Assembly (NCBI GenBank): GCA_910577555.1 | Contig: CAJTLF010000001.1 | Coordinates: 186,001 to 250,000, forward strand | Length of the DNA stretch: 64,000 bases | Reading direction: 5' to 3' | From: an uncultured Christensenella sp. | GTDB lineage: Bacteria > Bacillota > Clostridia > Christensenellales > Borkfalkiaceae | In this document: piece by piece, positions 1-8,525 of the stretch | Position numbering within the stretch: the stretch's first letter is position 1 | Layout: each line of letters starts with the position of its first letter | Translations under genes and position numbers: made by a program | The notes under the pieces: generated by a model | What the model was told of the DNA's origin: nothing | Database searches by the model: none | Seen by the model: only the letters and a program-made list of their open reading frames with translations

Positions 1-19
1 AGGATTTGCCGATTTTTTC

Positions 20-44
20 TGGAGGCGCCACCCAGATTTGAACT
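20..44. repeat. Prophage att site, left copy
   Basis: This 25-bp segment is identical to 10741-10765 and equals the last 25 nt of tRNA-Cys including its CCA (read on the minus strand). It is the displaced copy produced by integration. Only the right copy belongs to a complete tRNA. Confidence 0.9.
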
Positions 45-545
45 CCAAAAATGGATATTTCGCCCAAAAAAAATCAATTAAAATCTTAACACAAAATGGC
101 AAATATGTAAAGATTTTTAACCGATTTATTTACACCTTAATTTTTGTTCCCCATTTATTCCCCGTTACCTATGATGCTTTTAATCCCGTTTGAACTCAAA
201 AATAGCGTCGCGCACCCGCATTGCGGGACCTGGGCGACGCTATTTTTATTTAATCATTTTGCGGATATTTTTTGCGGTCTCGCTCACGCTCGGACAGAAC
301 AGCCGCGCCCGCGCTTACGCGGATTTACTCTACGGTAACTCCTGCTATTTTTTAAGCTGTTAGAGAGCACGCAGTTTCGTCCGTTCTTTTACGGGTTATC
401 CACCCGCGCATTTTCTTTTACTCTTATCCCGCTTGGTCGTTCACAAGCGCGACGGAAGAGCTAACAATAGCTCTTCCGTTGTTTTGCGCTTTATTGTGCC
501 AACAATCTATTATGCCGCCTTACGGCGGCGGGAATAGCAACACCG
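45..545. other. Prophage intergenic region with two strong hairpins
   Basis: About 500 bp lie between the left att site and the end of the Zot-like gene, without a convincing gene. A 14-bp stem pairs 198-211 with 234-247 and encloses a small CCCGC/GCGGG hairpin. A second perfect hairpin has an 11-bp stem, 453-463 with 468-478, and a 4-nt loop. Neither is followed by a clear T-run on the minus strand, so a plain terminator for the phage operon is doubtful. Filamentous phages keep their packaging signal and replication structures as hairpins in such a region; assignment here is inference. Confidence 0.45.
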
Positions 546-1472
546 TTAAAACGGCGTATACTCTTCTGCCTGCTTTTGCTCCGCAACTTTATCTTTCTCA
601 ACTTTTTCTCTTGCTTTCCTGCGCTTTCTCATATCTTCAGGTCGTTCCAACGGGTGCATTTCGCAGTATCGCTTTATGCCGTCTACAGAATAGTCGTCTT
701 CGGCGTGTTGGTTATACTTGTAACCAACCTTTTCTATTCCGTATAAAAAATAGGGTATGCCGCTAAACGAATTATAAAAACAGAACACGTCGCTCCATAC
801 GCTGAATTTACCCCACTCGGCAACCTTGATTTTTATATCAACACCCAATTTTGCAAGCTCTTTTGCTACCGCATTAAGTTGAGTTCGGATATATATAAAC
901 CGCCAAGTCTGTCGTTTCCAAAAAAATAAAAACCGCGAAACTCCGCTTTCTACAACGTAATACGTGCCTACGTTCAGCTTTCGGAGAGCTGCATCCAAAT
1001 CACCGCCGACCTGCATATCGAATATTATCGTTAAAAGGTTATGCCTGCAGTACTTTATTAAATCGCGTAAATACGTATTCAGCGTTGCCCAATCACGGGC
1101 GTATGCCAAAATATCAGCTTCCATTATAAAAACTACGGAACCACGCGGAAGATACTGGACTTCGAAGTCGTCGTTGGGTATTGCCAATCGCTGCAGGTCG
1201 ACTTCGTGAGTTCTTATACCGCGCTTTGCGTCCAACACGATTTCCGTACTCGAAAAATATAACGTTTCGGAAATATCGAGTTTAACTCCGCTTTCAGAAT
1301 AGAACCGACGCGCCAACGTTACCGCTTGTTTATACCGCCATTTACGGTGATACTTATAATCCGTTCGCAACAACGCCGTGGCAAGCGAAGTTTTTCCCGC
1401 GCCTTGCACACCGCAAATCGAATAAAACCCAGGCGCCAACGGCGCTTTCTTTAACAATCTCGTAGAGTTCAT
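546..1472 (-). CDS. Zot/pI-like phage assembly ATPase
   Basis: 308 aa. A Walker A motif GVQGAGKT lies at residues 21-28 and a Walker B-like VVFIMEAD at 113-120, followed by a second hydrophobic strand LTIIFDMQ near 147-154. This is the layout of the Zot domain of filamentous phage gene I proteins, which sit in the inner membrane and use ATP to drive virion extrusion. The C-terminal 35 residues are strongly charged. No obvious membrane helix is visible beyond a short aromatic stretch near 180-190, so membrane attachment may depend on a partner. It is last in the leftward phage operon, and its ATG overlaps the preceding stop by 4 nt (ATGA), implying translational coupling. The name Zot does not imply a toxin here. 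Confidence 0.8.
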   Translation of the reverse strand: MNSTRLLKKAPLAPGFYSICGVQGAGKTSLATALLRTDYKYHRKWRYKQAVTLARRFYSESGVKLDISETLYFSSTEIVLDAKRGIRTHEVDLQRLAIPNDDFEVQYLPRGSVVFIMEADILAYARDWATLNTYLRDLIKYCRHNLLTIIFDMQVGGDLDAALRKLNVGTYYVVESGVSRFLFFWKRQTWRFIYIRTQLNAVAKELAKLGVDIKIKVAEWGKFSVWSDVFCFYNSFSGIPYFLYGIEKVGYKYNQHAEDDYSVDGIKRYCEMHPLERPEDMRKRRKAREKVEKDKVAEQKQAEEYTPF

Positions 1473-1825
1473 TTATATAATCCGTTATCTTCCGTTTTAA
1501 ACCGCTTTTCATACGCGGACCATTCGGACCTTAATATTTTTAAAGCCTTTGATATTCCTGCGTTATATCCTTTAAGCAGTTTATCGTCTACCGTTACTGG
1601 TCTGCGGCGTTCCGCCCGCTTTCTCGCACGAATCTCCTTTCTATGCTTATATTTATAAACTATCTTGCCGAAGAAACCCAACGCCTTAAATTCTTCCTTT
1701 GTAAGCGTAGTTACTTCAGGCAAGTCCAATGGTAACGGGACACGCTTTTCACCTTTCAGATAATCCACGTGTTCACCGCGGATTGCACTCTCTACTATCT
1801 TATAAAATAATTCAAGCTCTAACAT
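1469..1825 (-). CDS. Hypothetical phage protein (118 aa)
   Basis: A small, basic, soluble-looking protein with an Arg/Lys-rich middle (about residues 55-80) and no signal peptide or membrane helix. A G-rich ribosome-binding site directly precedes the ATG. It lies between a membrane-anchored surface protein and the Zot-like ATPase and overlaps the latter by 4 nt. In classical filamentous phages this position is taken by the minor coat protein pVI, but this protein lacks the hydrophobic character of pVI, so I do not assign it. It could be an assembly cofactor of the ATPase. The function is unknown. Confidence 0.6.
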   Translation of the reverse strand: MLELELFYKIVESAIRGEHVDYLKGEKRVPLPLDLPEVTTLTKEEFKALGFFGKIVYKYKHRKEIRARKRAERRRPVTVDDKLLKGYNAGISKALKILRSEWSAYEKRFKTEDNGLYK

Positions 1826-1826
1826 A

Positions 1827-3233
1827 TCAATCCCCCCTTATCTTTCGTATCAATGCGGCGATGCCGCGGAACGGTAACGTTATTACGAACCAAACCCCGC
1901 CTAAAATATCTCGAACAGGGGCAAAGAATATCGCAAGGATAGACAAAAGTATCAATAGCGGAATAATTACGGCAAGCATTTGCCAAACCCAAGCGGGAAT
2001 ACCCGTAACCGCCGCAAGCCAGTCCCAAAGGTTAGGCACGTTGGGCTTATTACTCGGTTTATTTCCGCCCGTCTGCTTGTTGTCGACCACGCCCAAATTA
2101 AAGCGTTCGCCGTTCGTCTCGAACTCTAACCGCAATATCGTTTCTTTGGTTACTTTCGTGCCTTTTTCTTCACTCCCGCCTAAATGCGGGGTTAGCGTAT
2201 ACGGCAAATCCACAAACCGCAATATCCATTGCTTGCCTTGAATTTGGGTTCTTGCGGCTTCCGTTAAATTATCCTTTTCAGAGTTAAGAAAGTCGCTTAC
2301 CTTTTCAATCCTGTCCCAAAGATATTTAACACCGAACAATCCGTCACCGTCGTTACTGCCCTGCTGGTCTGCAGTTACCGTAACTTGCCGCGGCACGGGG
2401 TCGGCATAATCGTAATCGTAAAAGCTGGTCGAGCCGCCGCCCATGTCAGGCGGATTTTGTATAGACGTTATATTGCAAGTATAATCTTGCGTTACGAACG
2501 CAACTTCGGCTTCCAACAGGGTTTGGATATAGTAATCCGTGCTGAATGCTATGTAATGGCTGTCACAAGCACTCTTATATAGCTTGTAGCCGTCATAATA
2601 TCGGAAGTGACCGCAATATTTATCCGTTACAGTTATGCGCTCCGTGCCGTCACACACATAATGCACGCCGCTGCTGTCTGCCGTTACCGTCCAGCGCTGT
2701 CCGACATCAAATACAACTTCGTTTATCGTATTGTCGTTGCCCGTGCCTTTATCTATTTCCTTATCCCATAAACGGTAAATACTCGTTATGTTGTAGTAAT
2801 GCGGGTTTTTCAGTTCCGCCGAAACGCCCTGCACTAAGTACTTACAAAATACCCCGCTTACGTTCAGAAGTGAAAGGTTATAAAGTTTCGTTCCGTCCGC
2901 GTTCTCGGATAAACTCATATTTACGCTCGTCGCTACCAGATACCGAGTTTTTTGGCAAGGCTGGTAAGTATACACAAACAGCTCGCCGTCCGTACTCTCA
3001 GCTATCTGGATTACCTGCAACGAATAATCGCCCGCGTCGTCAACGTATTTTTCTGCGTTAAAATTCGCGTCAGAGCTTAAATCGTCGAGAGCCGTCGTGT
3101 AGTTCTCATAAAACGCATTAGCAAAAGCGGGCAGTGTTACCCACCCGCTCGCCTGTAAAACCGTTATACCGAGAATTAAGATGAGAATAAATAAGTATAA
3201 CGGATAGTATAGTCTGTTTAGTTTTACGCCCAT
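1827..3233 (-). CDS. Membrane-anchored exported phage protein, pIII/adsorption-like
   Basis: 468 aa. An N-terminal hydrophobic segment at about 12-32 acts as signal or anchor. A long exported region follows, with scattered Cys and many aromatic and polar residues, and the C-terminus carries a membrane helix at about 418-438 plus a second hydrophobic stretch near 443-462 and a basic tail. Large exported body, C-terminal anchor and a place just upstream of the assembly ATPase match filamentous-phage minor coat (pIII/adsorption) proteins. Assignment rests on topology and context, not on a recognised domain. The ribosome-binding site contains GGGG about 10 nt before the ATG. Confidence 0.55.
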   Translation of the reverse strand: MGVKLNRLYYPLYLFILILILGITVLQASGWVTLPAFANAFYENYTTALDDLSSDANFNAEKYVDDAGDYSLQVIQIAESTDGELFVYTYQPCQKTRYLVATSVNMSLSENADGTKLYNLSLLNVSGVFCKYLVQGVSAELKNPHYYNITSIYRLWDKEIDKGTGNDNTINEVVFDVGQRWTVTADSSGVHYVCDGTERITVTDKYCGHFRYYDGYKLYKSACDSHYIAFSTDYYIQTLLEAEVAFVTQDYTCNITSIQNPPDMGGGSTSFYDYDYADPVPRQVTVTADQQGSNDGDGLFGVKYLWDRIEKVSDFLNSEKDNLTEAARTQIQGKQWILRFVDLPYTLTPHLGGSEEKGTKVTKETILRLEFETNGERFNLGVVDNKQTGGNKPSNKPNVPNLWDWLAAVTGIPAWVWQMLAVIIPLLILLSILAIFFAPVRDILGGVWFVITLPFRGIAALIRKIRGD

Positions 3234-3245
3234 AGCCTACCCCGT

Positions 3246-4415
3246 TTAAAAGTCTATTTCGCCCTTGTCAAGCGAAATACTCGTCGCCAACTGGTCCAAT
3301 GACCGTGAGCTTATCTTTACTTCGTACACCGTTTCCCTGATATCGTCAACGGAAAACATACTCACGCATTTTAATCTGAACATTGTTTTGCCTGCGTTAC
3401 TCTTCAAAGAGTTTCTATATGCGTTCCAATTCGAAGACGAAGACGGCAACGTCCCGCGGGGATTAACAGGGAAAAAGATATCCACTACCGCAAAATTATT
3501 TTCCATATCCATGTTTTCACCTGCGTTTAATTTCGGGGTTAATCCTGCCGCCCTAACCGCTGTCAGATACTCGGTTGAAAAGCTCATGCTTGGAAAGTGT
3601 AAGCCCGTAGAAAGTGCTTTCGTGTACACGGTAGAAAATCTCGGCTGCACTTCATAGCTGTAATTGTCAGGATTGCTATACAATAACCAAATCCAAGGGC
3701 TTGTATATTGAAGTAAATCGATTTCGGGATTTAAGTTATCCGTCGTAAAGCTCCAAGAATAATCGTATTTCGGGTCTTCTTTGTCGTAATGGTTTAAGAA
3801 CTTAAAGTTCGCGCCGAGAAATCTTTGCACGTAGTTCGCAACGCATGTCGCTTTCAAATCGTCCGAACCGTCCCGCACTTGCGCCGTTATAATTACCTTT
3901 TCCCCGAACGCCTGCATGCACGTTGCCGTTGCGGTCAATGCTCCGTCCGTAGTCGGCGTGACCGTTACGTAGTCCGTTACTTCCTTGCCGTTCGCCCAGG
4001 AGCTTTCACCATTTTCCCACGCGACAGACCAGTCCACGACCTTATTTACCGCGTCATCTGGTCCGACCGTTGCCGTTAGCGTAAATGCTGTATCCGCTTG
4101 CGGGCTTATGCCGTTTAATTCATATGCCACGCGCGGTATTTTCGCGCTTAATAACTGCACGCCGTTTTGCTCGCCATTTTCAAGCTCCGCGCTCCCGTCG
4201 TCTGTTATCGGCGGAATATCGTCGGGTTGCTCGGCGCCGTCGTCTGGGTTCTCGTCGGGGTTACTTTGTCCATTTTGCCCCCACGAATTAAACCAAGTAT
4301 ATACGTTGCCGTTCTTGAACCATTCACCGTTCACGCTCGACCCAATGCCGCAAACTACAACTATTACCGCCGCCAATATTATGGCAACGAATCCCAAAAA
4401 AGTTTTTACCTTCAA
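3246..4415 (-). CDS. Exported phage protein with Ig-like (Big-type) domain
   Basis: 389 aa. A signal/anchor helix spans about 5-25, followed by an acidic Asp/Pro/Glu-rich linker (about 50-80) and an Ig-like beta-sandwich region (about 105-195) with the T-x-TATV...VTVTP pattern of bacterial Big domains. The remainder is unrecognised. It probably is displayed on the virion or cell surface, as Ig-like domains on phage proteins often bind carbohydrate. The start codon is TTG, chosen because it overlaps the upstream stop (TTGA) and has GGAG 8 nt upstream. It forms a pair with the 468-aa protein 12 nt downstream. Confidence 0.55.
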   Translation of the reverse strand: MKVKTFLGFVAIILAAVIVVVCGIGSSVNGEWFKNGNVYTWFNSWGQNGQSNPDENPDDGAEQPDDIPPITDDGSAELENGEQNGVQLLSAKIPRVAYELNGISPQADTAFTLTATVGPDDAVNKVVDWSVAWENGESSWANGKEVTDYVTVTPTTDGALTATATCMQAFGEKVIITAQVRDGSDDLKATCVANYVQRFLGANFKFLNHYDKEDPKYDYSWSFTTDNLNPEIDLLQYTSPWIWLLYSNPDNYSYEVQPRFSTVYTKALSTGLHFPSMSFSTEYLTAVRAAGLTPKLNAGENMDMENNFAVVDIFFPVNPRGTLPSSSSNWNAYRNSLKSNAGKTMFRLKCVSMFSVDDIRETVYEVKISSRSLDQLATSISLDKGEIDF

Positions 4416-4720
4416 TTCTTATTCTCCTTATTCTTTTTTACTAAATAGGCTACATGCCTATTATCATTTTTTAAAATCTTCACAATACCGTTTTTTACCT
4501 TCTTCGGAAGTCTGCACGTATCTTCAACTACACGGTGATTACCACCCGATAAATTTGTTGAAGTCACGAACGCACTACTTCCCTTATCCACCCTGCCGTA
4601 TACGTCTAAATCCCGACGCAATACGCGCTTTCCTGTCTTAGTCGTAGTCCAGACTTTATCCGCCGTAACTACTTCTAAATTAACTAAATCCTTATTTTTT
4701 TCTCGAAAAGGTCTTGACAT
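4412..4720 (-). CDS. Hypothetical basic phage protein (102 aa)
   Basis: A lysine- and arginine-rich protein with no membrane segment or signal peptide. GGAG lies a few nt before the ATG. It is translationally linked to the following Ig-like protein, whose TTG start overlaps its stop codon. Its charge suggests nucleic-acid binding, but no motif is recognisable. It is one of the few small proteins in the element that might replace the missing major coat protein, yet it lacks the hydrophobic helix that virion assembly requires. Confidence 0.55.
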   Translation of the reverse strand: MSRPFREKNKDLVNLEVVTADKVWTTTKTGKRVLRRDLDVYGRVDKGSSAFVTSTNLSGGNHRVVEDTCRLPKKVKNGIVKILKNDNRHVAYLVKKNKENKN

Positions 4721-4882
4721 TCCATCTCCACAGTCTTATAATGTACTTACTCTTTCAAAGGTCTTGAACAAGACAGTTGCGCAATAGTGGCAACCGTGAG
4801 CTTTACCCCCTGAAAGGTTTTGAGCGTTTTCGCTCGGGATAGATAGCTTACTTAACCGTTCGGTTTATTCCGGACGGTTATT
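4721..4882. promoter_or_regulatory. Prophage intergenic region with palindrome and shared motif
   Basis: This gap of about 160 bp separates the replication and structural halves of the phage operon. It holds a perfect 14-bp palindrome GTCTTGAACAAGAC (4761-4774), a 14-nt motif TTACCCCCTGAAAG (4803-4816) repeated exactly at 8554-8567, and an imperfect hairpin at about 4854-4879. No coding frame with a start and ribosome-binding site was found. A promoter or processing site for the structural genes is plausible. Confidence 0.4.
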
Positions 4883-5215
4883 TTATTTATCGCCGTTTTT
4901 TGCTTTATACGCTTTCGCAGCGTCTTTTCTCGCCGCAAGATACCCCGAACGATACGCTCGCTCGGTATCCCTTAATCGACGCGGTCTGCCTTTTTTATCC
5001 GTCTTTACCTGCATGTCGTTCGTAAGTTTCTCGCCGCTTTTCAACTCTTCCACGAACTTACGGGATTTCCCCGCTGGCGTCAAAAAAGTCTGTTTCGTTT
5101 CATCCTTATAGGTTACTACTACTCCGCTGCGTTCCTTGCCTCCAGATTGCTTGTTTCCGAGAGTAAAAGCTCTCTTGCTCTTCACATCCGATTTGGTTCT
5201 CATTATTCTTGCCAT
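4883..5215 (-). CDS. Hypothetical basic phage protein (110 aa)
   Basis: A very basic protein rich in Lys, Arg and short polar runs, without membrane segments. The start chosen is the ATG at 5215, which is preceded by a strong AAAGGAAGG site. A longer frame begins at 5281 but its extra 22 residues have no ribosome-binding site. The Ala/Lys-rich C-terminus (LAARKDAAKAYKAKN) looks helical. It follows the replication gene and may bind DNA or RNA. I do not recognise a family. Confidence 0.6.
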   Translation of the reverse strand: MARIMRTKSDVKSKRAFTLGNKQSGGKERSGVVVTYKDETKQTFLTPAGKSRKFVEELKSGEKLTNDMQVKTDKKGRPRRLRDTERAYRSGYLAARKDAAKAYKAKNGDK

Positions 5216-5284
5216 TTTTTTATACCTTCCTTTAAATTTATTTTTAACGGTGGCAACCGTCTTCGACTTTCTTTCCCACACCTT

Positions 5285-6529
5285 TTATTGTAAAATTTTA
5301 CGCAAACTTTCCAACTTCTCACGCTTTTCTTCTTCCGTCAGGTCTCGAAACCGTCGGACTACGGAAGCTCGGGATACGTACTTAAACTGCTTTATCCCGT
5401 CCGTATATTTAAGCTGTAATATCTCACTCAACTGCTCTTCCACCCTTACGGGAAGTTCTTCACTCTGTAATCGGGCAATAAAAAGTTCAAACAATTCGTC
5501 AGGACTCGATAACCCGAAGTCTTTATCGTAATTATTAAAATCATAACGCCGCAACTCTCCGTAACTTTCATATACCCGCCGTCCGAACAACGCACCGTAC
5601 ATAGTTCTGAACGCGTCTTTGGTAAATAGCGTTTCTTCCTTGTAAGTTCCTTTTATCGCATATTTAAAAATTTCGTGATACGCGCCGTTGGATAAATCAG
5701 CTATGCAACTGAACCCGTCAGGATATTGCGGCAATACTTCTTCGATATGCTCGATATTGCGCTTGGTTACTTCCTTGCGCATTATCAGCAGACACCAAAG
5801 CCGTTGAAAAAGCAAATCAAGCTCACTGAATAATCTGTCTGCATTCCGCCCGTTTTTATCTACGGAAAACCTATTCCAATATACGTTAGGAAAATCCAAA
5901 CCCTTTTTTAAAATAAACATTGAATGTAAATGCGGGTGATAGCTTCCGTTTCTTTTACTTACCGTTATTTCCAACGACCGCACCGCCGCCACGTAACCGT
6001 ATCGTCCAAAGTCCAGATTGCGAACGCGTTTTCGTCCGTCGAAATACCGTATCATATACGAAAATCTGTCTAACATAAGCGTAATCGTATCCGCGAGCCT
6101 GCTCGCCGAAACGTTCGGAACGGTAAGAACCACGTGATATATATCGTTTGTTGCCGTGTATTTATCCAATATCGGCGAATACTGTACGAACCGCTGGTCC
6201 GCCGCCAATGCTTGACAGTTGAAACAAAATCGGTCCGTACAACGATTGACTTTTATAAGATTCTTAACACGAGCATTTGGATAAGCGTCGAACAGCCACG
6301 ACCGACCACATTCACGGACTTTCTTTGCCCGTGCCATAAGCGACGGGTCTGGTTCATATTTTAATTCGCGATTCAGTTTTTCCGTTTCCGCAAAATACAA
6401 CGGAACGGGATTTTCTTTCGCCATGTCTTCATAGTTATCTGCTACAAATCCGTTGTATCGGCATCTTCGGGAATACGAAAGAAAGTCGTCGCGGGTTATT
6501 TCGTTTAAGTTCAATTCTTTTTCTTCCAT
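5285..6529 (-). CDS. rep: Rolling-circle replication initiator, Rep_1/HUH family
   Basis: 414 aa. It carries a Cys cluster C97-x4-C102-x2-C105, a strand resembling motif 1 (HVVLTVPN, 132-139), the metal-binding HPHLH at 198-202, and a catalytic-tyrosine motif EIFKYAIKG with Tyr290. This order is that of the pC194/pUB110-type Rep family of Gram-positive rolling-circle plasmids. The protein nicks one strand at the double-strand origin and attaches covalently through the tyrosine. A candidate origin with a CTTGATA core lies about 60 nt upstream on the same strand. Filamentous phages use functionally equivalent initiators. All key residues appear intact. Confidence 0.85.
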   Translation of the reverse strand: MEEKELNLNEITRDDFLSYSRRCRYNGFVADNYEDMAKENPVPLYFAETEKLNRELKYEPDPSLMARAKKVRECGRSWLFDAYPNARVKNLIKVNRCTDRFCFNCQALAADQRFVQYSPILDKYTATNDIYHVVLTVPNVSASRLADTITLMLDRFSYMIRYFDGRKRVRNLDFGRYGYVAAVRSLEITVSKRNGSYHPHLHSMFILKKGLDFPNVYWNRFSVDKNGRNADRLFSELDLLFQRLWCLLIMRKEVTKRNIEHIEEVLPQYPDGFSCIADLSNGAYHEIFKYAIKGTYKEETLFTKDAFRTMYGALFGRRVYESYGELRRYDFNNYDKDFGLSSPDELFELFIARLQSEELPVRVEEQLSEILQLKYTDGIKQFKYVSRASVVRRFRDLTEEEKREKLESLRKILQ

Positions 6530-6568
6530 TTTCCATACCGCAACGATTTTCTTATTTCAAGATTTTTC

Positions 6569-6620
6569 GGGACGAGTTATTCGTATAAATATCAAGGGGT
6601 ACTCCTTAGCGGGTCGTCCC
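6569..6620 (-). other. Candidate rolling-circle double-strand origin
   Basis: A 7-bp stem (6569-6575 with 6614-6620) closes a 38-nt loop. Near the loop centre the minus strand reads CTTGATA (6590-6596), the core nick sequence I recall for pC194/pUB110-family Rep proteins. The site lies just upstream of the rep gene, whose product belongs to that family. The function is inferred. Confidence 0.5.
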
Positions 6621-6672
6621 TGAACCCGCCTTGGAGTTTACCCAAACTCTATATCTTTTACTTCACCCCCCT

Positions 6673-6963
6673 TTACTCGAAGTCAGCCGCACTGTACGGC
6701 GAACCCTTTACCTGCCTGATATTCACAAGCTCCGCACGTTCCGAACACGGGTCGTAATCGTACACGGGTACGACAATTGCTCCAACCTTTATGTCGTTTC
6801 CCAAAGTACTGTCAGTTGCCGTGAACGTACTCACAACACCGCCGCGGTCGTAACCCTGAGCCGTCTTGTAGGGCGGTACGTAAAAATCTACCTTGCGGTA
6901 ATCCGCGTTCTTCTTGTTACTGTGAATTTTAGTAACACCCAAAAAAATTGCCTTCTTTTCCAT
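6673..6963 (-). CDS. Small phage protein, possible ssDNA-binding protein
   Basis: 96 aa, predicted mostly beta: alternating hydrophobic strands (AIFLGVTKI, RKVDFYVPP, GVVSTFTAT, GAIVVPVYDY) with aromatic and basic residues. This suits an OB-fold ssDNA-binding protein like filamentous-phage gene V protein, which sits next to the replication gene. The match is by size, fold impression and context only. AAGGAG lies 6 nt before the ATG. It is placed between the 417-aa gene and rep. Confidence 0.4.
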   Translation of the reverse strand: MEKKAIFLGVTKIHSNKKNADYRKVDFYVPPYKTAQGYDRGGVVSTFTATDSTLGNDIKVGAIVVPVYDYDPCSERAELVNIRQVKGSPYSAADFE

Positions 6964-7069
6964 TTAATCTCCTTTGCCCGCTCGGCTCGTCCGCCAAACG
7001 GGGCTTACAAAATTTTTTAATCACCTTTTCAGGCGTCTGGGGCAGGTCTTTCCGCGCCTGCTATACGGT

Positions 7070-8323
7070 TTATATTTCTTTTCCGAACTCTGTCAGCCAC
7101 TTTATTGCGTAAGTATAACTTTCACCGTCTGTGCTGTATTTGCTATGCTTACCGTCCAAAAACACGTATTTGATACGCTCGCATTCGTGGATGCAGCCTT
7201 TACCGTCGTAATGATTGTCATATCCAACCCCCACTTCAACGATAATCGAATACCCGTTCACGAAGTCGTATCGATAAAACGTTTTATTCACTTCCGAAAG
7301 TTCACGCCATACTCCCCAGGAACGAAAATTATCCAACCACTCGCGCCGCGATTTTTCATTCTTCAGATTAAGCTTTTCACCGCTCGCTGCCGAATTCTGC
7401 GTAATCTTCTTTTTAAGCTCTTCATTTTCGGTAACTAATTTGACAACGTCTGCTGTACGGCAAATCATCATTGGACGGTTTTCCGTCAACGCATTTATAA
7501 CTACGGTTGCAGAACCTTTCCAACCAATCACACCCTGCAGCAGTTCCAACTGCCGCAAAAGCCCGTTCCGTATCTGCTCGAAACTCAATTCTTTCTTTAC
7601 TTCAGGCGTGGACAACAGCCGCGCGTCTTCTTTATCCGATTCCGCTATTTCTTCGTGTCCAAGCGCTTGGACATCAGTTTTTGGTACGGCCATATCCGAT
7701 TTTTGCGACGGCACGAAGTTTATCGCATTCCGTTCCGCATTCTCCCGCGCCTTCTTTTCGTCATGGCGGCGTTGCCATTCTTTCAAATCGTCGTCCACTT
7801 TCGTACCGGGCGACGGTGTGTACTCTTTATACAGTTCCCGCAGCCGTTTAATATTTCGGCTTGACATGGTACACGGTATACGCTCACGGTATCGGTCCAT
7901 ACTCGCAAGCTCTATAAGTTGCGTATAAGAATAATTCATATACTCGATATTCAATAGCCCGCTTTCCTTGTTGCAGAACTCTTCAAATATCTTAAGCAAA
8001 TACGCTGTAGTCGCTTTCTTGAACCCGAACACGTCTTTACAAAACGTATAAAAATTATTGTAGCCTACCTGCCCGTGCGCGTCCTGTCGCACCGCTTTGT
8101 ATATCTCGTCCTTGCGCATTAAGTACAGCGAATACGCTATGCCGATAAATCCCTGTTTTACGTTATCCTGAAAATTGAGAACGTAAGCGTGCAACTTCTT
8201 AAACTCGTTAAACTTCTCTTCGACTATCCCGCCGTCTACCGTTACGTAGTTCGCAAGCTCTTCATCGTAATAAGTATCCGCCGACGCAAACTCACGCCGT
8301 ACTATATCCAATACTTCTTCCAT
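7070..8323 (-). CDS. Hypothetical phage protein (417 aa), possible DNA-binding
   Basis: The start at 8323 was chosen because it follows the preceding gene's stop by 13 nt; a longer frame from 8407 overlaps that gene. Residues about 60-150 contain a helical segment (YNNFYTFCKDVFGFKKATTAYLL) similar in style to small HTH regions of replication or partition proteins, where a short helix pair precedes a region rich in Tyr and Leu. A charged linker follows (about 180-240), then a coiled-coil-like stretch (about 325-345) and an unrecognised C-terminal domain. It is an early gene downstream of the lysogeny switch, so a regulatory or replication role is likely but unproven. Confidence 0.5.
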   Translation of the reverse strand: MEEVLDIVRREFASADTYYDEELANYVTVDGGIVEEKFNEFKKLHAYVLNFQDNVKQGFIGIAYSLYLMRKDEIYKAVRQDAHGQVGYNNFYTFCKDVFGFKKATTAYLLKIFEEFCNKESGLLNIEYMNYSYTQLIELASMDRYRERIPCTMSSRNIKRLRELYKEYTPSPGTKVDDDLKEWQRRHDEKKARENAERNAINFVPSQKSDMAVPKTDVQALGHEEIAESDKEDARLLSTPEVKKELSFEQIRNGLLRQLELLQGVIGWKGSATVVINALTENRPMMICRTADVVKLVTENEELKKKITQNSAASGEKLNLKNEKSRREWLDNFRSWGVWRELSEVNKTFYRYDFVNGYSIIVEVGVGYDNHYDGKGCIHECERIKYVFLDGKHSKYSTDGESYTYAIKWLTEFGKEI

Positions 8324-8336
8324 TAGCTCACCGTCC

Positions 8337-8525
8337 CTATATCTTCGGCTCGTCAAACGCAAACCATTTAAAACGCAATAGGTTAGATGATATAAAATCT
8401 TCACCAACGCGCTTTACGCTATACCCGCCGAACCGTACGTCCATTTGCAAAACTTCAGTTCCGCGCGGCAACTGTTTGACTTCTGAATACTTAAGCTCCC
8501 ACAAAGCCACGTCAATCTTCTTCAT
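8337..8525 (-). CDS. Hypothetical small phage protein (62 aa)
   Basis: First annotated gene of the leftward phage operon, with GGTGAG upstream of the ATG and a 13-nt gap to the next gene. It has no membrane helix and no motif I recognise. Its position directly behind the switch region suggests an early accessory function such as a regulator. Confidence 0.5.
   Translation of the reverse strand: MKKIDVALWELKYSEVKQLPRGTEVLQMDVRFGGYSVKRVGEDFISSNLLRFKWFAFDEPKI

Noticed and set aside
546..1472. Zonular occludens enterotoxin
   Set aside because: Only the phage-assembly ATPase domain is recognisable. Context is a prophage and there is no sign of the secreted toxin peptide.
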